Shown here: positions 24,214-36,500 of the stretch, piece after piece
Numbering within the stretch: position 1 is the stretch's first letter
Layout of the letters: every line of letters starts with the position of its first letter
Assembly: GCA_024811115.1 (NCBI GenBank)
Contig: JAKOGH010000002.1
Coordinates: forward strand, 372,001 to 436,000
Length of the DNA stretch: 64,000 nucleotides
Direction: 5' to 3'
DNA from: Terana coerulea
Taxonomy: Eukaryota > Basidiomycota > Agaricomycetes > Polyporales > Phanerochaetaceae
Made by a program: the position numbers and the translations under genes
The notes under the pieces: generated by a model
Told to the model about the DNA's origin: nothing
The model's database searches: none
The model's input: the letters and a program-made list of their open reading frames with translations, nothing else

Positions 24214-25452
24214 TCACAGCTGTAACAACTCGCGTAGGAAGTCCACCTGTGCGGTAATGTTGATCTCAAAGCCCTGCTGATCGTGTCAGTGTTCATTGTG
24301 ATGCGCCATCAGAAGAGGGTTTGCAGACCTTGCCGCCTTCCACCACATCATAGTGGCCTCCTGAGAATACGACCAGCTTGACTTCTGCCCGTCGGGAAGC
24401 AGTGTGTGAATACAAACGTAAACCGCAGTGATAGCAGCGTCACTTACTCCCTTCGGCGTCGTCGACGATCTTCTGCGTGATCTCGAAGGGCTGCATGTCG
24501 TCGTTATCCGGCATGATCACCAGCATCGGCGCCTTGGCGTTCTTGAGCTCCAGCGCAGGGCGCCGCGATAGTACGTCGAACGCCAGACGCGGTGCGACAA
24601 GGTTCGGAGCCTCGCTGAACGGCGTTGGACTTTGGGCGAACATTGCTGTGAAGCCTATCAACGGAACATCAGATTTGCCGTCACCCATGGAGTCATTTCT
24701 CAGCAGCTGCTTACCGGGTTGACAACTTGGAGTGTTGATGAAAGCAAACTCATTCGGCGTTCCCACCGCCCGGATAAACAGGGGTGAGAGTCCCAGCTGG
24801 CCCCGTATCCAGTCCACTGCTGCCCAGAATAACAAGCGAGGGTTCGCAGGCGAAGACATCAGTGTTGCATAGCCTATGGTGACCGTCAGTCGCATGGACA
24901 ATGGATCGCAATAGCCGAGCGCATAATGCCAAACCCCGGAAGTGCGCTCACCATCTAGCAGTGGGCAATGAGCCATCCCACCCGCGAGGCTACCGTCGTG
25001 CACAACAAGGTCCGCGATGCACAGACCGGAGAGGGCGCTGCCCATCACTACGATCTTGTCCGCGCGGAATTGCTCTGGGCGCGAGCGCGCCCACTCGATG
25101 ACAGAACGGTAGTCTTGGAGCTCTTTTTCAATAACCACCAGATTGCGCGGCTCGCCGTCTGAGTCTCCAAAGCCTCGGTAGTCAAATACCAGAGACGCAT
25201 AGCCCGCGTCTTTGGCCCACCGCTCCGCAAACGGAGCAAGGCCTGCCGCTTTGACCACAGTCATACTGCACGGACAAAGCGGGTAAGCGTTCACGGAACT
25301 GCTACCGAGCGATGCACGACTCACCCGTGGCCAGCTACGACAACTGGGTGGGGGCCTGGCCCAGGTGGGGTGTAGAGCCACACATCTAGGTTGACGTGCT
25401 CTTCAAGGCTCGGGATTTTGACTGTCTGTCGCGGGACGCTGGCGGACGACAT
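24214..25452 (-). CDS. Alpha/beta hydrolase-fold protein lacking the usual nucleophile serine
   Basis: Five or six exons. It starts MSSASVPRQTVKIPSLEEHV at 25452 and reads PPGPGPHPVVVAGHG before the first intron, followed by GYASLVFDYRGFGDSDGEPR, the classic strand-turn region of dienelactone or X-Pro-dipeptidase-like hydrolases. The nucleophile elbow reads VVMGSALSGL; family members normally have Gly-x-Ser-x-Gly here (GSS[FL]xG), so the serine position is alanine. The Asp region MLVIMPDNDDMQPFEI and the His region VVFSGGHYDVVEGGK are present. The last exon ends FEINITAQVDFLRELLQL. The related A. fumigatus polyketide transferase af380 comes from a PKS cluster, so a role on the polyketide is conceivable. 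Without the serine it may be a non-hydrolytic protein, unless the codon is a sequence error. Confidence 0.75.
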
Positions 25453-26588
25453 GTTGGTCGGCTTCCAAGATTAGGCGGGTCTTATTTGGTTGCAGTGCGG
25501 GCCTGGGCGAACTGCGTTCAGGTGCAGCCGCCCGCGTCGTCAACGCCAGGTAGCATACAAGCGGTGCAACGTAAAGTTTAAGTTGTGATTTTCTGTGCAT
25601 CAACCGCCCAGCTGGCGTATGCCCGTGGGCGAGGCTTCGAGGGGTCGCGGTCGCAGCGTTGTGATGGATTGAGAATAGCAAGCCTGACAGGTCGGAACAC
25701 CAGTAAGCACAAAGACTGGGTAAACTTCACACCTTCCGTAACCTCGCCCCTCAGCAGACCGCAGGCTCAAGCTTCCTCCATTCACACCTGCATCTTCCGC
25801 CAGCGTGCTTCTCCTTATCCCTTACTTCTATGCCCGCAGATCGAGGAGGGGCGGTGTACCTCGGAGCGCTGTACACAGTACGAGAGTCCGACTCCGTGTT
25901 AATCGTGTTTCACTTCAATCGCGGGACCAGCGGTAGATGACAGATGAAGATTGACGTCCTGACATGGCAAATGCGAGCGGTTTCACGTGTTGAAGGATGT
26001 GAACGGGGAGTATAAGCGAGTGTGGCAGAAGCACTGCAGTGGTAGCGTTCGCCATGTCGAGCCGAGCGTTGTCAGAAGGGAGTAGATGAACAATTACGGC
26101 TGGTTACCAGTCACCAGCTGCGGGATAGATGCACGCTGCGGGACGTCGAGTGGATGGTCAGAGAGTTGAGTCAGGAAGAATGCGAGTCGCCCATATCGGG
26201 CAAGGTCGCATGTCCCAACGCCACGATGTTGCCGGCTAGCACCACGGCATACGCCGACCGTTGTCGACTACTTACCCTCGCTTACCCTCGTCTACGATTC
26301 GTCAAAACGTCTTTCTTACTCCCTTTCACCACATAATGACCCCCACAGCCCATAGCCGCTTACGCTTAGTGCCAGGATAGGTTCCACGGAGTCCCTTTCT
26401 TCGATTTCCTTATACGTGCAAGATCATCAGCTTCTAAATCATTTGACGGGGATGAACTCAGTGCACCGGGGTGTTATAGGCAGGCAGGAAGGCGCCCCCT
26501 CCGCACTCTCTGCTCTTCTCCGTGCGTACCTATAGTTTTACCTGCAGCGCTGCCACTGATTCCGCTGCCGACAGTAACCCTCACCGAG
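25453..26588. other. Divergent promoter region of the hydrolase-like and MFS1 genes
   Basis: About 1.1 kb between divergent genes. There are no recognisable exons. The two starts face away from each other, so shared regulation is possible, but I find no clear binding-site repeat. Confidence 0.45.
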
Positions 26589-28221
26589 ATGTCGCAGACG
26601 GGCAGCACCACCAAGGGCGACGGCCTCCCGACCTCGCAGTCCCCGTCGTTGGAGACGGTCAACGTCGAGCACCCTGTGCCAAAGGACTTCTTCATTTTCC
26701 CGGTTCCGAAACGACTTCGCCATGATATTGAACGACCGTTCAAGTTCACGCTGTTCTTGAACCTGATATTCGCTATTTCAACCACATTCTTGGTCGCGAA
26801 TATCTACTATTGCCAACCCTTGCTGAGTGAGTCATAGTCCCTATCTCCCCCCTTCGTCGCACTGACGAGGCTTGTCTAGTTCAACTGTCGGAGGCATTCA
26901 ACGTCTCTTATCATGAAGTGTCAAACGTGCCAACCCTCATGCAAGCGGGGTACGCCATTGGTATTCTGCTCATCACACCACTCGGAGACCTTGTGCGAAG
27001 ACGGCCCCTCATTCTGCACCTTACGGCGATTTCGATGGCGCTCACCTTCGGTCTCGCGTTCACCAAGAACTTCATCGCATTCGAGGTCATCTCCTTCTTC
27101 ATCGGCGTCGTCACCTGCGTTCCGCAGGTCTTCATGCCTCTTACAGGCGACCTCGCACCCCCGGAACGGCGCGCCACTGCGCTGTCCATCACGATCTCCG
27201 GTCTGCTCCTCGGGGTCCTGTATGCGCGAGTTGTCGCCGGCTTGATCGCGCAGTTCGTCTCGTGGCGCGTTGTCTACTACCTCGCCATCGGCTTGCAGGG
27301 TGCAATCATGCTCATCCTGTACTTTGTCCTGCCGGACTTCCCGAAGAAGAACAACGGCTTGACGTATTGGAATATCCTGTACAGCATGGCCAAATTCTCT
27401 GTCACGGAGCCTCTCCTCATACAAGCGTATCTTGTATGTTTGGCGTCTATGGCGTGCTTTACGAATTTCTGGGTGAGTTATTTCCGTCCATTTCTCGGAG
27501 CACAGTCTGAATGAAATCTCGATAGGTCACTCTAACCTTCCTGCTTGGCGGTGCGCCATACAACTACGACACCGTGGTCATCGGCCTCTTCGGGCTCGTC
27601 GGCATTCTGGGCGTCATCGTCGCGCCCTTCACCGGCCGGCTCATCGACGGGCTGCACCCGTGGGCCGCGAGCGTCATCTCCACCGTCGGCCTCCTGCTCT
27701 TCCAGGCGATCCAGACCGGCGCGGGCGGGATCAACGTCGCCGCGGTCATCATCGTGTGCTTCGGCATCGACGTCTTCCGGCAAATGCAGCAGGTGTCGCT
27801 CACCACCGCCATCTTCGGGCTCGACCCCACTGCACGCGCTCGCCTCAACGCGGTGCTGCTGCTCTCTGTGTTCATCGGCCAGATCATGGGCACCGCTGGT
27901 CGGCACGGAGGTGTTTATCAAGTTCGGCTGGCGCCCCGCCGCCGCGCTCTCTGTCGCGTGGTCCGGCTTCTGCCTGTTCGTCATGTTCATTCGCGGCCCG
28001 CACTGCGCGCGCTACACGTGGTTCGGCTGGGAGGGCGGATATGAGGTGCGGAAGAGCAGGCTCGCGAAGTCGCCGGCGCCGCAGCCGCAGCCGACGCCCG
28101 TTGTTGAGAAGGGGAGGAGGCACCGACAGTCGAGGAGCCGGCTACTGCAGCACAGAGTGAGCGGGGTAGTTTGAAGGAAGGTGCGGCCGCTGTGGACGAA
28201 AAGCGAGTCGAGCAGGTTTAG
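26589..28221 (+). CDS. MFS transporter 1
   Basis: About 12 hydrophobic segments. It starts MSQTGSTTKGDG with a cytoplasmic N-tail; TM1 ends VANIYYCQPLL before an intron at about 26828-26880. The second TM carries the MFS loop motif as GILLITPLGDLVRRRPLIL. The combination of YYCQP and PLGDLVRRRPLIL is typical of the NepI/YnfM-like bacterial branch of MFS. It is closely similar along its length to the MFS gene at 45.6-47.4 kb. Two one-base breaks occur: near 27898 (TAVGTEVF is expected, as in the paralog TAVGTQVF) and in the GGGG run at 28111, after which a Glu/Ala-rich tail runs to the stop at 28219-28221. Likely exports the cluster product or an intermediate (inference from position). Confidence 0.82.
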
Positions 28222-28622
28222 CTTTCTTCTGTTACTTTGCCGCTGTAATTATTTGGGCTCTATGGACTTCATGCATGCATTACGACTCCCTGCAATATAG
28301 ATTCTTGACTTCATGTGATTAACCGTGGTGTCTCCAGTAACATGCTGGACGTGCAAGCTACTTATGTGCGAACTTGGACAATCTCCGTCTGGGAGCTTAC
28401 TTGGTCAATTGTCGGCATGTATAAGCTTCGAGCGTACCAAGAGACGAATCACCAGCAGCATTCATATCACTTCAGGATTTCGCACCTGGATGTATGCGCT
28501 CGGGCCCACCTCAACGTCAGGTGAATTGATTTATACCAATAAATCATTATCATCAACCAGGGCGCTTGACTGCACAGACAGATGATGGCGGTGGAGGCGC
28601 GGTGATGCGCCATCAAGTGGGT
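28222..28622. other. Intergenic region downstream of MFS1
   Basis: About 400 nt of AT-richer sequence with no coding signal, up to the target-site copy that borders the transposon. Confidence 0.5.
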
Positions 28623-28630
28623 GTCTACTC

Positions 28631-28706
28631 GGGATAATTCTAATTGGAAACCCCGGTTTCCACAAGCGCCCGAGAAACCCACCCGAATCAGGAAGGCGCC
28701 CACTAG
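28631..28706 (+). repeat. Left terminal inverted repeat
   Basis: Pairs with the right arm at about 29200-29273; the outer 16 nt are identical after the first base and the remainder is interrupted by small gaps. Confidence 0.7.
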
Positions 28707-29199
28707 CGTCAGCCAATATCAGAGGAGGATAGCTCGTCCATCGCCATTTTAATGCACAAAAAAGCTCCACTTAAGGTTAATAAAATAAGCATCAGCCAGC
28801 TCGAACATTATGTGTACTTGAATATACTATTTACTCACCAACTGTTGATTACTGTCGCTTATATGCAGCTTTTAGCTGATTTTTGATCCAAGGTTCAACC
28901 TATGAATCAATAAATGCTGGGTGTATGCCTAATGTAGCCTGTATTAGTCCCTAAAGTTCCCCATCCATTGTTTAGACTGGCTGCATGGTCACAGAGTAAG
29001 CATTGGCATCATATCCGAAAGTAACAAGTTTGCTTATCAAAATGTGAGTACTGACGGCTTCTTCAGATATTCTACTGTTGTACCAGTGCTAAAAGAATGG
29101 TAAATAAAGCCTCAAAAATATATTGCATATTTAGCCTACACGTAGTGAGTACTAGTGCTGCATAGATTGCTTTTCATTGCTCCGGCCTACCAGCGCCTA

Positions 29200-29273
29200 T
29201 AGCTGGGCGTCCCGCCCCTTCCCCGATTTGGGAGGGTTTCTCCGGAACCCGGGGTGTCCAATTAGAATTATCC
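29200..29273 (-). repeat. Right terminal inverted repeat
   Basis: Inverted partner of the left arm; it ends in GAATTATCC directly before the second target-site copy. Confidence 0.7.
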
Positions 29274-29281
29274 GTCTACTC

Positions 29282-30210
29282 GTCCTCGTCCTCGTCCATC
29301 ACCTTGCCCACCACCTCAACAGAAAATGTCTCATCTACGCATGCGAACAATCACGGTATGTGCGAAGCTACGAACTAGAAGACTCTCGATGATCGCTCTG
29401 TTTTCATCACAGCACCTGAGGCACAAAACAGTTCGATGACTCGGGGAATTTCCCAACAAACAAACTCCTCGACGAGCAGTTCTGCAGGGAACAATGGGCA
29501 CAGCATCGGTGGGGATGGTTGAGACGGTCGGCGAGCCCGTACGTGATATTTTGGATCTACGTCGTGAGCATGACCGACGTGTCCGCATGCAGCTGTTTCT
29601 CAAGACAGTTTGTGCATCTACATCAGGCTTCACACCGTCCACGACGTTCACTCATCGCGAAGCGTTGCTGGCGAAGCACTGGACGATAGATGGGTGCCAC
29701 GAAGAGCACCTTGAGTTTCGACTTTGCCCGACACCGTGGACTAGACACAAAGTACCTGTCTGACACAATTGCTACCGACTCCCCCGCCGTTCACGGTTGC
29801 GTTGCGAAGTGATGACTGCCCAGAGTCTTCTTCCGGTGACCGCGCTGGCCCAGTCTGGGTGTTCATTTCACAGAATACGGCTTCAATCTGACTCCATTTG
29901 GTTTCCGACGCCCGTCATCAGCAAGTCATCAAGCTCCCAAACGGACGCAGGTACGGCGGTGAGATCCGACCAGAGCATCGACCCCTCTTTTCGACGGCCA
30001 AGGCTCTTCTTCGAGATGGGCTCATCGTGGAAGTCTTATTACGGAGAACCCGACAAGAACCGCCACATCTGCTAAGAGTTGATGCTCTCTGTGATCACGG
30101 ATTCGCAGTGAGAACAAGAATCGCTGCAAGTACGGATAAAAGTCCCAGTCCACTGCGGAGTCAGTATTCCACACCGCCGTCCCTCACCGACGCACGTCCA
30201 GTCATCCACC
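29282..30210. other. Intergenic region upstream of the acyltransferase
   Basis: About 930 nt with short ORFs on both strands and no family resemblance. Contains the putative TATA element at 30136. Confidence 0.45.
30136..30142 (+). promoter_or_regulatory. TATA-like element of the acyltransferase
   Basis: ATAAAAG, about 70 nt before the ATG at 30211 and 95 nt before the one at 30234. Confidence 0.4.
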
Positions 30211-30233
30211 ATGGCCGCGCCGACATTCCCCCG

Positions 30234-31852
30234 ATGAATTTCGACAAGTACGCCTGGAAGCAGGGCGCCGAGGACCCATTGTACTACGTGCGCGAAACCT
30301 GCGGTGGCGAGTTCGCCGAGGACATCTTCAACCGCTTCAACAACGGCGAGCAGAACCTCTTCCTCACCGTCGAGCTTGAGCTCGAGAGCCCGGTACCGAC
30401 GCCCGCCTTCCTCCAGAAGCTGCGGGCGGCGTGGCTCGCGCTCCGCCGCACTGTGCCCGTGGTCGCTTCGCGCATCGAGTACGCCGAGTCCGGCACGGTG
30501 CTCCTGGCGTACCGGGTGCCCAAGGACGCCGCTGAGGCGGAGGCGTGGGCAGAGCGCACCGTGCTGCTCGAGCGCGCCGCGGACCTCGACGACCTGCGCT
30601 TCGAGATCGGACAGAAGCCGATGCCGGACGCGAACGGCGACCAGACGTTCCTGTACGTCGTGCCGTACTCCGAGAGCAAGTACGCCCTCATCCTGTTCAC
30701 CCACCACACGCCGTTCGACGGCACGGGCACCAAGTCCCTCATGACCGTCTTCCTCCACAAGCTCGCGGCGTATCTCGAGGAGCCAGAGCTCGTGGCGAAG
30801 GAGGCGACCAGCTGGGGCCCCGAGGCGGAGAAGCTGCTGCCTGCGATCACGGAGATCCTGGCGCCGGGCGAGGAGCGCGAGGGTGCTGCGTATGCGAAGA
30901 CGTTGGGAGGGGTCATGGGCGAGCTGGGGTACGCTATGCCGGTATGTCTGGACGTGCTCACGAAAGCGTGCATGGCTCATGAGATCCCGTAGCGTCTGTA
31001 CGGCTTGAAGCAACGCTCCGTGGGCCATGGACCGACCAGACGTTTGGGCTACGTCTTCTCTGCCGAAGAGTCCGACACGTTGATCGCCAAAGCCCGCGAG
31101 CTTGGGTACAACATCAACCAAATTGCGCACGCGGCCATCTTCCTGCTCACCACGAAGGACAACCCGCCGACGGCGGAGACCCCCTCCGATGCGCTCATCA
31201 TGACCTACGGCCTCGTCAATGCGCGCAACCGGCTGAAGGCGCCGTACAACGGGCAGCACGCGTACCCCGGCTACGCGCTCGGCATGTCGCCGATGAAGAT
31301 CCCCGTCTCTGCCGTCACGGCGAACGCGGACAAGAGCGACAAGGACGTGCTGCTGCTCGTCGCCGGTGACTTGAAGCAGCAGTATGCTGCACAGAAGACC
31401 ATCCCATCCCTGCTGGCCGTCGTGCCGCAGCAGGTGGAGTTCATGATGCAGGGTCTCATGAGCGGACCGCCGTACGTCTTCCCTGTCATGTATGTTGCAA
31501 TTCGCTGACGAGCCTCATACGTGCGCAGGCCTCCGCCGTGGCTCGCTCCTTGGTACTCGGGCGACGGCATCGGCGAAAACACCCTTGATCCAGAGTACGC
31601 GTACAACGGCAAGAAGGTTCTCTCGATCACCCGCTTCACTCAGTCTCTGAACAAGACTGATCCGGGCCCGTACGTTGTCCTTCGCGTCTTCGCCTATGCG
31701 CATTTGCTGACAGGGTACTCAGGTTCTTCCGGACATGGTCCTGGGGCAAGAAGCTCAACCTGAGCGCGGACTACAACGAGTCTGCGATGCCCCGCCCCGT
31801 CGTTGAGGGCTTCCTTGACCAGTGGGCGGACCTCATCCGGCTCGTACTCTGA
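30234..31852 (+). CDS. CAT-fold acyltransferase (condensation/BAHD-type HHxxxDG)
   Basis: Four exons. It reads MNFDKYAWKQGAEDPLYYVR, then EFAEDIFNRFNNGEQ, and the catalytic signature LFTHHTPFDGTGTKS (about 30700-30735), the HHxxxDG of chloramphenicol-acetyltransferase-fold enzymes such as fungal trichothecene or mycotoxin acetyltransferases and BAHD enzymes. Introns lie near 30942-30990, 31489-31530 and 31672-31720. The end reads RFFRTWSWGKKL...LDQWADLIRLVL, with the stop at 31850. The canonical CAT-fold length of about 490 aa is reached. The start is uncertain: an ATG in good context at 30211 (ccaccATGG) reads MAAPTFPR and then stops; one extra C in the CCCCC run at 30228 would join it to the main frame. 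Expected role: O- or N-acylation of the cluster product with an acyl-CoA (inference). Confidence 0.85.
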
Positions 31853-33586
31853 GTCGCTTGCCCACACCGGTCTGGTAAAGTTGCGGGTCTGATCCGTACG
31901 GCTGTCTAAGTTATGTCGCGGTATTTGTGTGTAACTAGCAATGTTGTTGTACTGGAATCACAAAATCAAATTATCTCTGTTGACATGCTGCTCAGGGCAT
32001 TTGCGTGCTACTCTGCACTAGTTAGTCGAGTATATGCGTTGCAGAACACTCCGTGCGATTTATTCCGTATTATTATTCGAACAGAAATGATCTAACGAAT
32101 AGTCTTGGCGTCTATTTGCTCGCCGCTCTCTGCTCCCTTCTGCTCCTCGCCACCATCTCTTCGCCCTACGTCTCGTGGGTCCGCCGCGCTGGCATCACTG
32201 CAGTGGACTTTTATGGGGTATAGATCCCTCTGAAATGCGCTCTTCCTCTAGAACAAAAGCAGTGGGGCGTGAAGCATGAACTCTTTTCCAGGCCTTGTAT
32301 CCATCCGCCTTACTGCTAGCTCGTTACGGACCGCAGCCCTACAGCATACTGAGTACTGAGTACTTCTGTCGCCGCTCTCAAGTTAGAACCATCCAGAAGC
32401 ATGCCACAGGGCTGTACTTGAACTAAAGTCGGATCGGAATAGGATGCGCGATCATTCTGTACATCAACAACGATGCCCGTGGGCCGTCGACACACGGAGA
32501 TCGGGAAATGCCTTAGACGCACCCATCGTCCGAGACATGGTCATCCAAATAGCCCTCACTGGGAAATCTATGCCACTGCGATTTGCTCCAAAACGACGTT
32601 AACGCCGCACTGTTTCGCACCAGCATCTGGACGCCGAACCATGTGAACTTACGTATTTCTCCACGGCTTGTACGGTACGCAAAGTCCATCTTCCCGCGAC
32701 ACAGATGCGCTAGATGCGCGACATGCTGACTTTGCTCATTGTTTTCTCCATAGAGCGAATGCTGTGCTCTGCACGTCGGCAGCCCCCTGCCAATCTTAGC
32801 TAGTCCAAAGGCCTTGTGGCTTCTCCATCCCATCAAATCGTATCAAAACTCGCTAAGCCACGCTCATGATCGGAACGGGGAGGCGCGGTATCCATCGAAC
32901 TCCCCATGATGGCATGACCAGTCGCAAGTGAACTGTGCAGCGTATTTTCTTGGTCCAAGTTGGGACGTCTAACTATGCCCTGTACGTCAATTTACATAAA
33001 TGCTACAATTCGCACATGCACGGCCTTGGTACCAAATTAATCTCGAATCTTGCTTAGACAGTACTCTAAGCCTCCTAGTTGGACATGGATTCTCATGGAA
33101 TCGGCGAGCAGTAGTGATGGCAGAAGCTGAAATCTCAAGATTTCGTCATTTACTGCTTCCGCGCAGCGTGGTGGACGCCGGACGGGGCGCTATGAAGATC
33201 AAGACATCACTGCAGGGTCTCAAGAGCGCTGTAAATTTCTTACACCGACCGAAGCTGCAGCACCACGACTCGCGTAACCCCAGATTGATGGGGGGAACTC
33301 AAAGAGAAACAGATGGCCGTGGCGGAGAACACAGTTTGCGCCTTGTCACGGCGCGTGGGACACCACCGCCTCGTTCATTTGAAGTCCCCGATCCCCTATA
33401 GAACGATACGCGTCACGCCGGTTCAGTCGCAAGAATACCAGTTCTCGCTCCAGATCACAGCTGCGCACATTCCACCAGCGCTGGACCTCCGTACAGCCTT
33501 AACCCATTGTTCTCCAGCTAGCTACTCCCTCCGAGCAGCTATATACCTCTTGACTCGCGTCGATCGTGAGCCCCTACACAGCTCAG
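31853..33586. other. Intergenic region upstream of PKS A
   Basis: About 1.7 kb. Several ORFs of 60-135 codons occur but none has family resemblance or plausible exon neighbours. Confidence 0.45.
33540..33545 (+). promoter_or_regulatory. TATA-like element of PKS A
   Basis: TATATA about 45 nt before the ATG at 33587, implying a short leader. Confidence 0.35.
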
Positions 33587-36500
33587 ATGTCGTCTTCGGT
33601 CAACCACACTCCACTCCCCCGAACGATACCGGACGTTCTGAGAAGCCGCGCCGCGAGCACGCCGGATGCAACATACTTTGAGGTGACCAAGGACCACACG
33701 CTCACGTACCGAGAGTGCCACATCCTTGCAGAATCCGTCATCGCGGAGAGCCTCAAGCAGCAGCTGCTCCTGCCTGGCTCGGCCAGTGGCGTCGCAGGAA
33801 GCAGCCTCGCTCCGGCGCGTGCGCAGAAGCGCGTCGCGATCCTCGCGCCCAACAGCCCGCTCGTCCCGCTCACGCATTGGGCGCTGTGGAGCGTCGGCGC
33901 GGTTCCGTGCCCGCTGAGCACGACGGCTGAGCCGCACGTGTGGGTGTCCATGCTGGAGGAACTGCAGGCGACGGCGGTCGTTGTCTCCGTCACGCTCATC
34001 CACCGCCTCATGCCCGTCCTCGGTAGCCTCGTCCATCGCGTGTCCGTCGTCGTCCTGGAGTCGCTCCTTCCGAACCTGCCGACGTCCGCGAGCATGTGCG
34101 ACGTGATCGAGGCGTGTCGCGGCGTGCTTGCGGAGGGTTCGTACGCGCAGCCGAATACCTTCGAGGACAGACATTTTGTCGCGGCGGACACCGCGCTGAT
34201 CATGTTTACCAGCTCGCCGGTGGACCAGACGACCCTGAAGGCGGTGGAGCTCAGCCACACTATGATCCAGCAAGCGGGATACCGGACGGTGAAGCACCTA
34301 CATAACCCGTATCGCGACGCGCCTCGGCGCCATCTTGGCTGGCTGCCCATGGGTCATGCGTTCGAGACCAGTCGTTGGTGTCTAGTGCGTATCTTCAGGT
34401 TATTTATTTTTCGCTGTGATGTACTGAGTTTGCTTCCAATCCAGTGGTGTTGTCCTCCAAACGGGCGGAATCTTTGTCTTCCACGACCGCACTGTGTCCT
34501 CACCCGACCTCCCTGCCGACACACCTCTACCGCAGCTCCTAATGCTCGCACTAGAGTACCACCAGCCGATACACTCCGTCTTCTTCGTTCCCTTCATCAT
34601 GGACTTTGTGTACAAGAACCCGCAGGAGCGGTACCTTAACGTGTTGCGCCGCTTGATGGGCCTCTGTGTCGGCGGCGCGACGACGTCCGACGAGGTGTAC
34701 GACTGGATGAAGGCCCACGGTGTTCCAATCGTCAACTTGTACGGCATGACAGAGCAGTGCGGTGCTATTTGCTACAGGGGACACCGAGACGTGGACGGCT
34801 TCGAGTTCATGGAGGGGTTGATGGCGGTATTAGAGAAGGAAAGATGAGGACGATGATGAAGGCGAGCTGATTGTGCTCAGCAAGGTATGTTTAGTTATTC
34901 TCTTGCTTCGCAGATTCGAGTCTCATGCATGTGGTAGTACACTCCCACAAAATATTCGATTGGCACGCGCGAGGCCTTTAGCAAGCACCCGCAAGATGAC
35001 GACGTCGTTGTGTACCGCACCGGTGACGTCTGGAGAGCAGGCCCACAATTCGCTGGCGCCGTGGCCATTCAAGGCGAACCACTGCCGACATATGATCCAA
35101 GTAATGTCATGTCAGGTGTGCTTGGTCTAATCTGCCTGTCTCTTCTTCAATTGAACCTAACAGTCCATTCCGCGTAGGCGTGTACTATGTCTCTCGCATG
35201 GACGATGTCGTCGCGCTGAGTTCGGGCATCAAGCTCGACGCGTTGGCTCTCGAACGGCTGCTGGACAATCACCGGCAAATTTCGCGCTCTGCAGTCGTCC
35301 TGACTGCGTCGAAGAACGAAGTATATGCACTCGTTGAGGCGCCCGCGTCGTACACCGACAGGCTGCATGAGGTCGTTGAGGCCGTGCAGCGGACCAACAG
35401 TAGCCTGCCCTTCGACAAGCGCATTCACAAGCACAACATCGTGGTCGTGGATAGGCTACCTGTTACGCTGAAGTCCACTCTGTTCAGAAAGGAAGTCAAG
35501 CGGATCTTAAAGGAGAATGGCGATGTCTGGCCTGCGAGTCGTACATTATACCCGTCTTCCGCCGCGTCGCTCGAGCAAACCGTCTCCGTCCCACCTCTCG
35601 TCTCCGCAATCCTCCCAGAAGCAGCAGTATCACAACCTCCAGTTTTCGAACATGCCGACATCATTAACTCCGACATCCCGGAGCACATTCTCGCACGCGT
35701 CGAGGAGCTCATTGCCGAGACTCTTGGAGCCCGTATAGAGGACGTACGCGGACCGTGGCGCAGGCTCTCTGACCTATCCATCAACTCCCTCGCCGTCGTG
35801 CGCCTATCCTCCGCCATCCACAAGTCCTTCGGATACAGCATCAAGCACTCCGAATTCTACACCGCTGGTACGATTGCTGGTTTATGCAGGTTAATCATCG
35901 GCAGAGGGCAGAGCGCGCCTGTGTCACACGCTGTCCCGCGTTCCGCCGCCATCCAGGGCCGGCCTGCGGCGACAGTGGACCCAACTCCGAATGACATCGT
36001 TATTTCGGGTGCGGCGTGTAGGTTCCCCGGGGGCATCAACTCGCTGGACGACCTATGGAATATCCTGCTGTCGCCGTCTGACCACGTCAAGAATATCGCG
36101 CGTCCGGCGCCCGCGTCGCGCTGGGACTCTAAGGCGAATGGCGCGGACCTGCCGATGGCGTGGCTGGACGACAAGGACCTCCTAAGCGTATCCTCGTTTG
36201 CGTCGTTCTTCGGCCTGTTGCCTTCCGAGGCGGAATCTATCCCGCCCAGTGCGCGAATGATCATGCAGCTCGGCTATGCTGCGATCGAGGACGCAGGCAT
36301 CGCGCCGAAGTCTTTGGATGGCAAGTCGTGGAGCGTCTTCACCAGCATGAACGAGTCTGGCTGGAAGGAGGCTAGGTTATCCAAAGTCTCGATGGAAGGT
36401 ACGCTGTATAAGCGGATAGAGCCCGGAATTCTTCTGAGATATTGCTTTACAGAATACGGCCGCACCGTGGGCGGTGGGCTGAGAGGCGAGCGCGGGGTCT

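Larger units (their letters stand above)
28631..29273. mobile_element. Non-autonomous DNA transposon (MITE-like)
   Basis: Terminal inverted repeats: the left end begins GGGATAATTCTAATTGG, and the right end on the other strand begins GGATAATTCTAATTGG. Imperfect similarity continues for about 75 nt. Immediately outside both ends the same direct 8-mer GTCTACTC occurs (28623-28630 and 29274-29281), a clean target-site duplication; it can also be read as 9 nt with the next G. The interior of about 640 nt is AT-rich and has no transposase ORF. An 8-nt duplication points to the hAT superfamily, 9 nt to Mutator. Confidence 0.75.

Noticed and set aside
30072..31259. 395-codon minus-strand frame
   Set aside because: Lies exactly antisense to the acyltransferase exons and is a shadow of GC-biased codon use.
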